Source of the DNA: Eubacterium sp. UBA3782
GTDB taxonomy: Bacteria; Bacillota; Clostridia; Lachnospirales; Lachnospiraceae
Length of the DNA stretch: 5,999 bases
Reading direction: 5' to 3'
Assembly (NCBI GenBank): GCA_002368795.1
Contig: DFFG01000021.1
Location: 568 to 6,566 of the forward strand
In this document: positions 4,371 through 5,999 of the stretch, piece by piece
How positions within the stretch are numbered: position 1 is the first letter of the stretch
Layout: each line of letters opens with the position of its first letter
Program-made: the position numbers and the translations under genes
Notes under the pieces: generated by a model
What the model was told of the DNA's origin: nothing
Database searches by the model: none
What the model saw: only the letters and a program-made list of their open reading frames with translations

Positions 4371-5999
4371 ATGAACATAGTAAGAGAAGATATCCGCAAT
4401 GTAGCGATCATTGCGCACGTAGACCATGGCAAAACGACTCTGGTGGATCAGCTGCTCAGACAGAGCGGCGTCTTCCGTGAGAATCAGGAGGTCCAGGAGC
4501 GCGTCATGGACTCCGGCGACATCGAGCGGGAGAGAGGCATCACGATCCTGTCCAAGAATACCGCGGTCAATTACAATAATACAAAGATCAACATCATCGA
4601 TACGCCCGGACATGCGGACTTCGGCGGAGAGGTAGAGCGCGTCCTGAAGATGGTTAACGGTGTTATCCTGCTGGTGGATGCCTTCGAGGGTGCTATGCCT
4701 CAGACACGTTTCGTGCTGCAGAAGGCTCTGGCTCTGGATCTGAAGGTCGTGGTCTGCATCAACAAGATCGACCGGCCCAATGCCCGTCCGATGGAGGTTG
4801 TGGATGAGGTCCTGGAGCTTCTCATGGATCTCGGCGCCAGCGACGAGCAGCTGGATGCCCCCTTCCTTTATGCCTCGGCCAGAGACGGCTATGCCATCGA
4901 TGACCTGGGTGACGAGCCGAAGGATATGACCCCGCTGTTCGAGGCCATCCTGAAATATATCCCTGCCCCGGAGGGAGATCCGGAAGCAGGCACGCAGATG
5001 CTGATCAGCACCATCGACTACAACGAGTATGTTGGCCGCATTGGTGTCGGCAAGATCGACAATGGCAAAGTCGCGCTGAATCAGGAGGTCCTGATGATGA
5101 ATCATCATGAGCCTGACAAGCGGACCAAGGTAAAGATCAGCAAAATGTATGTTTTTGAAGGTCTGAAGAGGGTCGAGGTGAGAGAGGCTTCCGTCGGCGA
5201 GATCGTTGCCATCTCCGGTATCGCAGACATCCATATCGGTGATACCCTCTGTGATCTGAACGCACCGGATCCGATCCCCTTCCAGAAAATATCGGATCCG
5301 ACGATCGCCATGAACTTCGTGGTCAATGACTCTCCGCTGGCCGGACAGGAAGGCACCTACGTGACCTCCCGTCATCTGCGCGACCGCCTGTTCCGCGAGC
5401 TGAACACCGATGTCAGCCTGCGGGTAGAGGAGACCGATTCTCCCGACTGCTTCAAGGTATCGGGAAGAGGCGAGCTGCATCTGTCCGTCCTGATTGAGGA
5501 GATGCGCCGCGAGGGCTATGAGTTTGCCGTCAGCAAGGCAGAGGTCATTTACAAGAGCGACGAGCGCGGCAGAAAGCTGGAGCCTGTCGAGATCGCCTAT
5601 ATCGATGTGCCCGAGGAGTATTCCGGCTCCGTTATCCAGAGCCTGTCCGAGAGAAAGGGTGAGCTCCAGGGCATGAGCATCGGCGAGGACGGCACGACCC
5701 GTCTGGAATTTTCCATCCCCTCCAGAGGCCTGATCGGCTTCCGCGGGAATTTCCTGACCATGACCAAGGGTACCGGTGTGCTCAATACGATCTTTGACGA
5801 TTACCAGCCCTACAAGGGAGATATCGTTTTCCGCAAACAGGGTTCGCTGATCGCCTTCGAACCGGGTGAGTCTGTCACCTACGGCCTGTTCCAGGCCCAG
5901 GCCAGAGGCGCCCTCTTTATCGGACCGGGCGAAAGAGTCTATGCCGGTATGGTCATCGGCGAAAGCGCAAAGCCCGAGGATATCGAGCTGAACGTCTGC
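4371..5999 (+). CDS. typA: Translational GTPase TypA/BipA (3' end outside window)
   Basis: The first 543 codons of a ribosome-associated GTPase of the EF-G/LepA superfamily, linked in other bacteria to stress and low-temperature growth and to late ribosome assembly. The G domain is complete: AHVDHGKTT (residues 15-23, P-loop), RGITI (55-59, switch I), DTPGH (77-81), NKID (131-134) and SA (169-170). A beta-barrel domain follows (from about 200, NEYVGRIGVGKI), and the EF-G-like domains include VSGRGELHLSVL and then SRGLIGFRGNF (451-461), typical of TypA and distinct from LepA or EF-G. The protein usually has 605-615 residues, so roughly 65 C-terminal residues are missing. The start ATG has GGGGA 6 bases upstream and gives the standard N-terminus REDIRNVAIIAHVDHGK. 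It is transcribed divergently from dapA from a promoter that overlaps the dapA promoter. Confidence 0.97.
   Translation, partial: MNIVREDIRNVAIIAHVDHGKTTLVDQLLRQSGVFRENQEVQERVMDSGDIERERGITILSKNTAVNYNNTKINIIDTPGHADFGGEVERVLKMVNGVILLVDAFEGAMPQTRFVLQKALALDLKVVVCINKIDRPNARPMEVVDEVLELLMDLGASDEQLDAPFLYASARDGYAIDDLGDEPKDMTPLFEAILKYIPAPEGDPEAGTQMLISTIDYNEYVGRIGVGKIDNGKVALNQEVLMMNHHEPDKRTKVKISKMYVFEGLKRVEVREASVGEIVAISGIADIHIGDTLCDLNAPDPIPFQKISDPTIAMNFVVNDSPLAGQEGTYVTSRHLRDRLFRELNTDVSLRVEETDSPDCFKVSGRGELHLSVLIEEMRREGYEFAVSKAEVIYKSDERGRKLEPVEIAYIDVPEEYSGSVIQSLSERKGELQGMSIGEDGTTRLEFSIPSRGLIGFRGNFLTMTKGTGVLNTIFDDYQPYKGDIVFRKQGSLIAFEPGESVTYGLFQAQARGALFIGPGERVYAGMVIGESAKPEDIELNVC

Noticed and set aside
4012..4374. 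120-residue plus-strand frame, and a 160-residue one at 3752-4234
   Set aside because: Both run across the lysine riboswitch and leader antisense to dapA transcription and have no recognisable product.
4329..5480. 383-residue open frame on the minus strand
   Set aside because: It lies wholly opposite typA and its promoter-proximal region; typA has complete GTPase motifs and a good start. The antisense frame matches no family I recognise and is a codon-bias shadow.

Overview
The window looks like chromosomal housekeeping DNA from a Gram-positive Firmicute, most likely a relatively GC-rich member of Clostridia (Lachnospiraceae-like). That placement is inferred from AAAGGAGG-type ribosome binding sites, consensus sigma-A-type promoters, transcription-terminating lysine and manganese riboswitches, and the protein families. 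It is not a proven taxonomic assignment.

Layout: the 3' end of rpoC (+, 2-871) stops at a strong bidirectional terminator (about 885-942). A non-coding stretch of about 430 bases (872-1300) follows and carries a duplicated hairpin element (983-1150). The minus strand then holds, read right to left, dapA (3964-3074), dapB (2985-2227) and mntP (1891-1301). A partial typA/bipA (+, 4371 to the window edge) diverges from dapA.

Regulation is unusually readable. dapA has a perfect consensus promoter (TTGACA-17-TATAAT), a lysine (L-box) riboswitch (4093-4254) and an intrinsic terminator (4022-4055), so dapAB is probably a lysine-repressed unit for the first two committed steps of the diaminopimelate/lysine pathway. 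mntP, a manganese exporter, is preceded by a yybP-ykoY manganese riboswitch (2042-2143) and its own terminator (1969-2000), so export is probably switched on by excess Mn2+. The typA promoter (TTGTCA-17-TATAAT, extended -10) lies back-to-back with that of dapA, and their -35 hexamers overlap by five of six base pairs.

No mobile element genes, tRNA, rRNA or CRISPR array were seen. The least explained items are the duplicated hairpin between rpoC and mntP, the shared -35 region, and extra hairpins in the dapA and mntP leaders.
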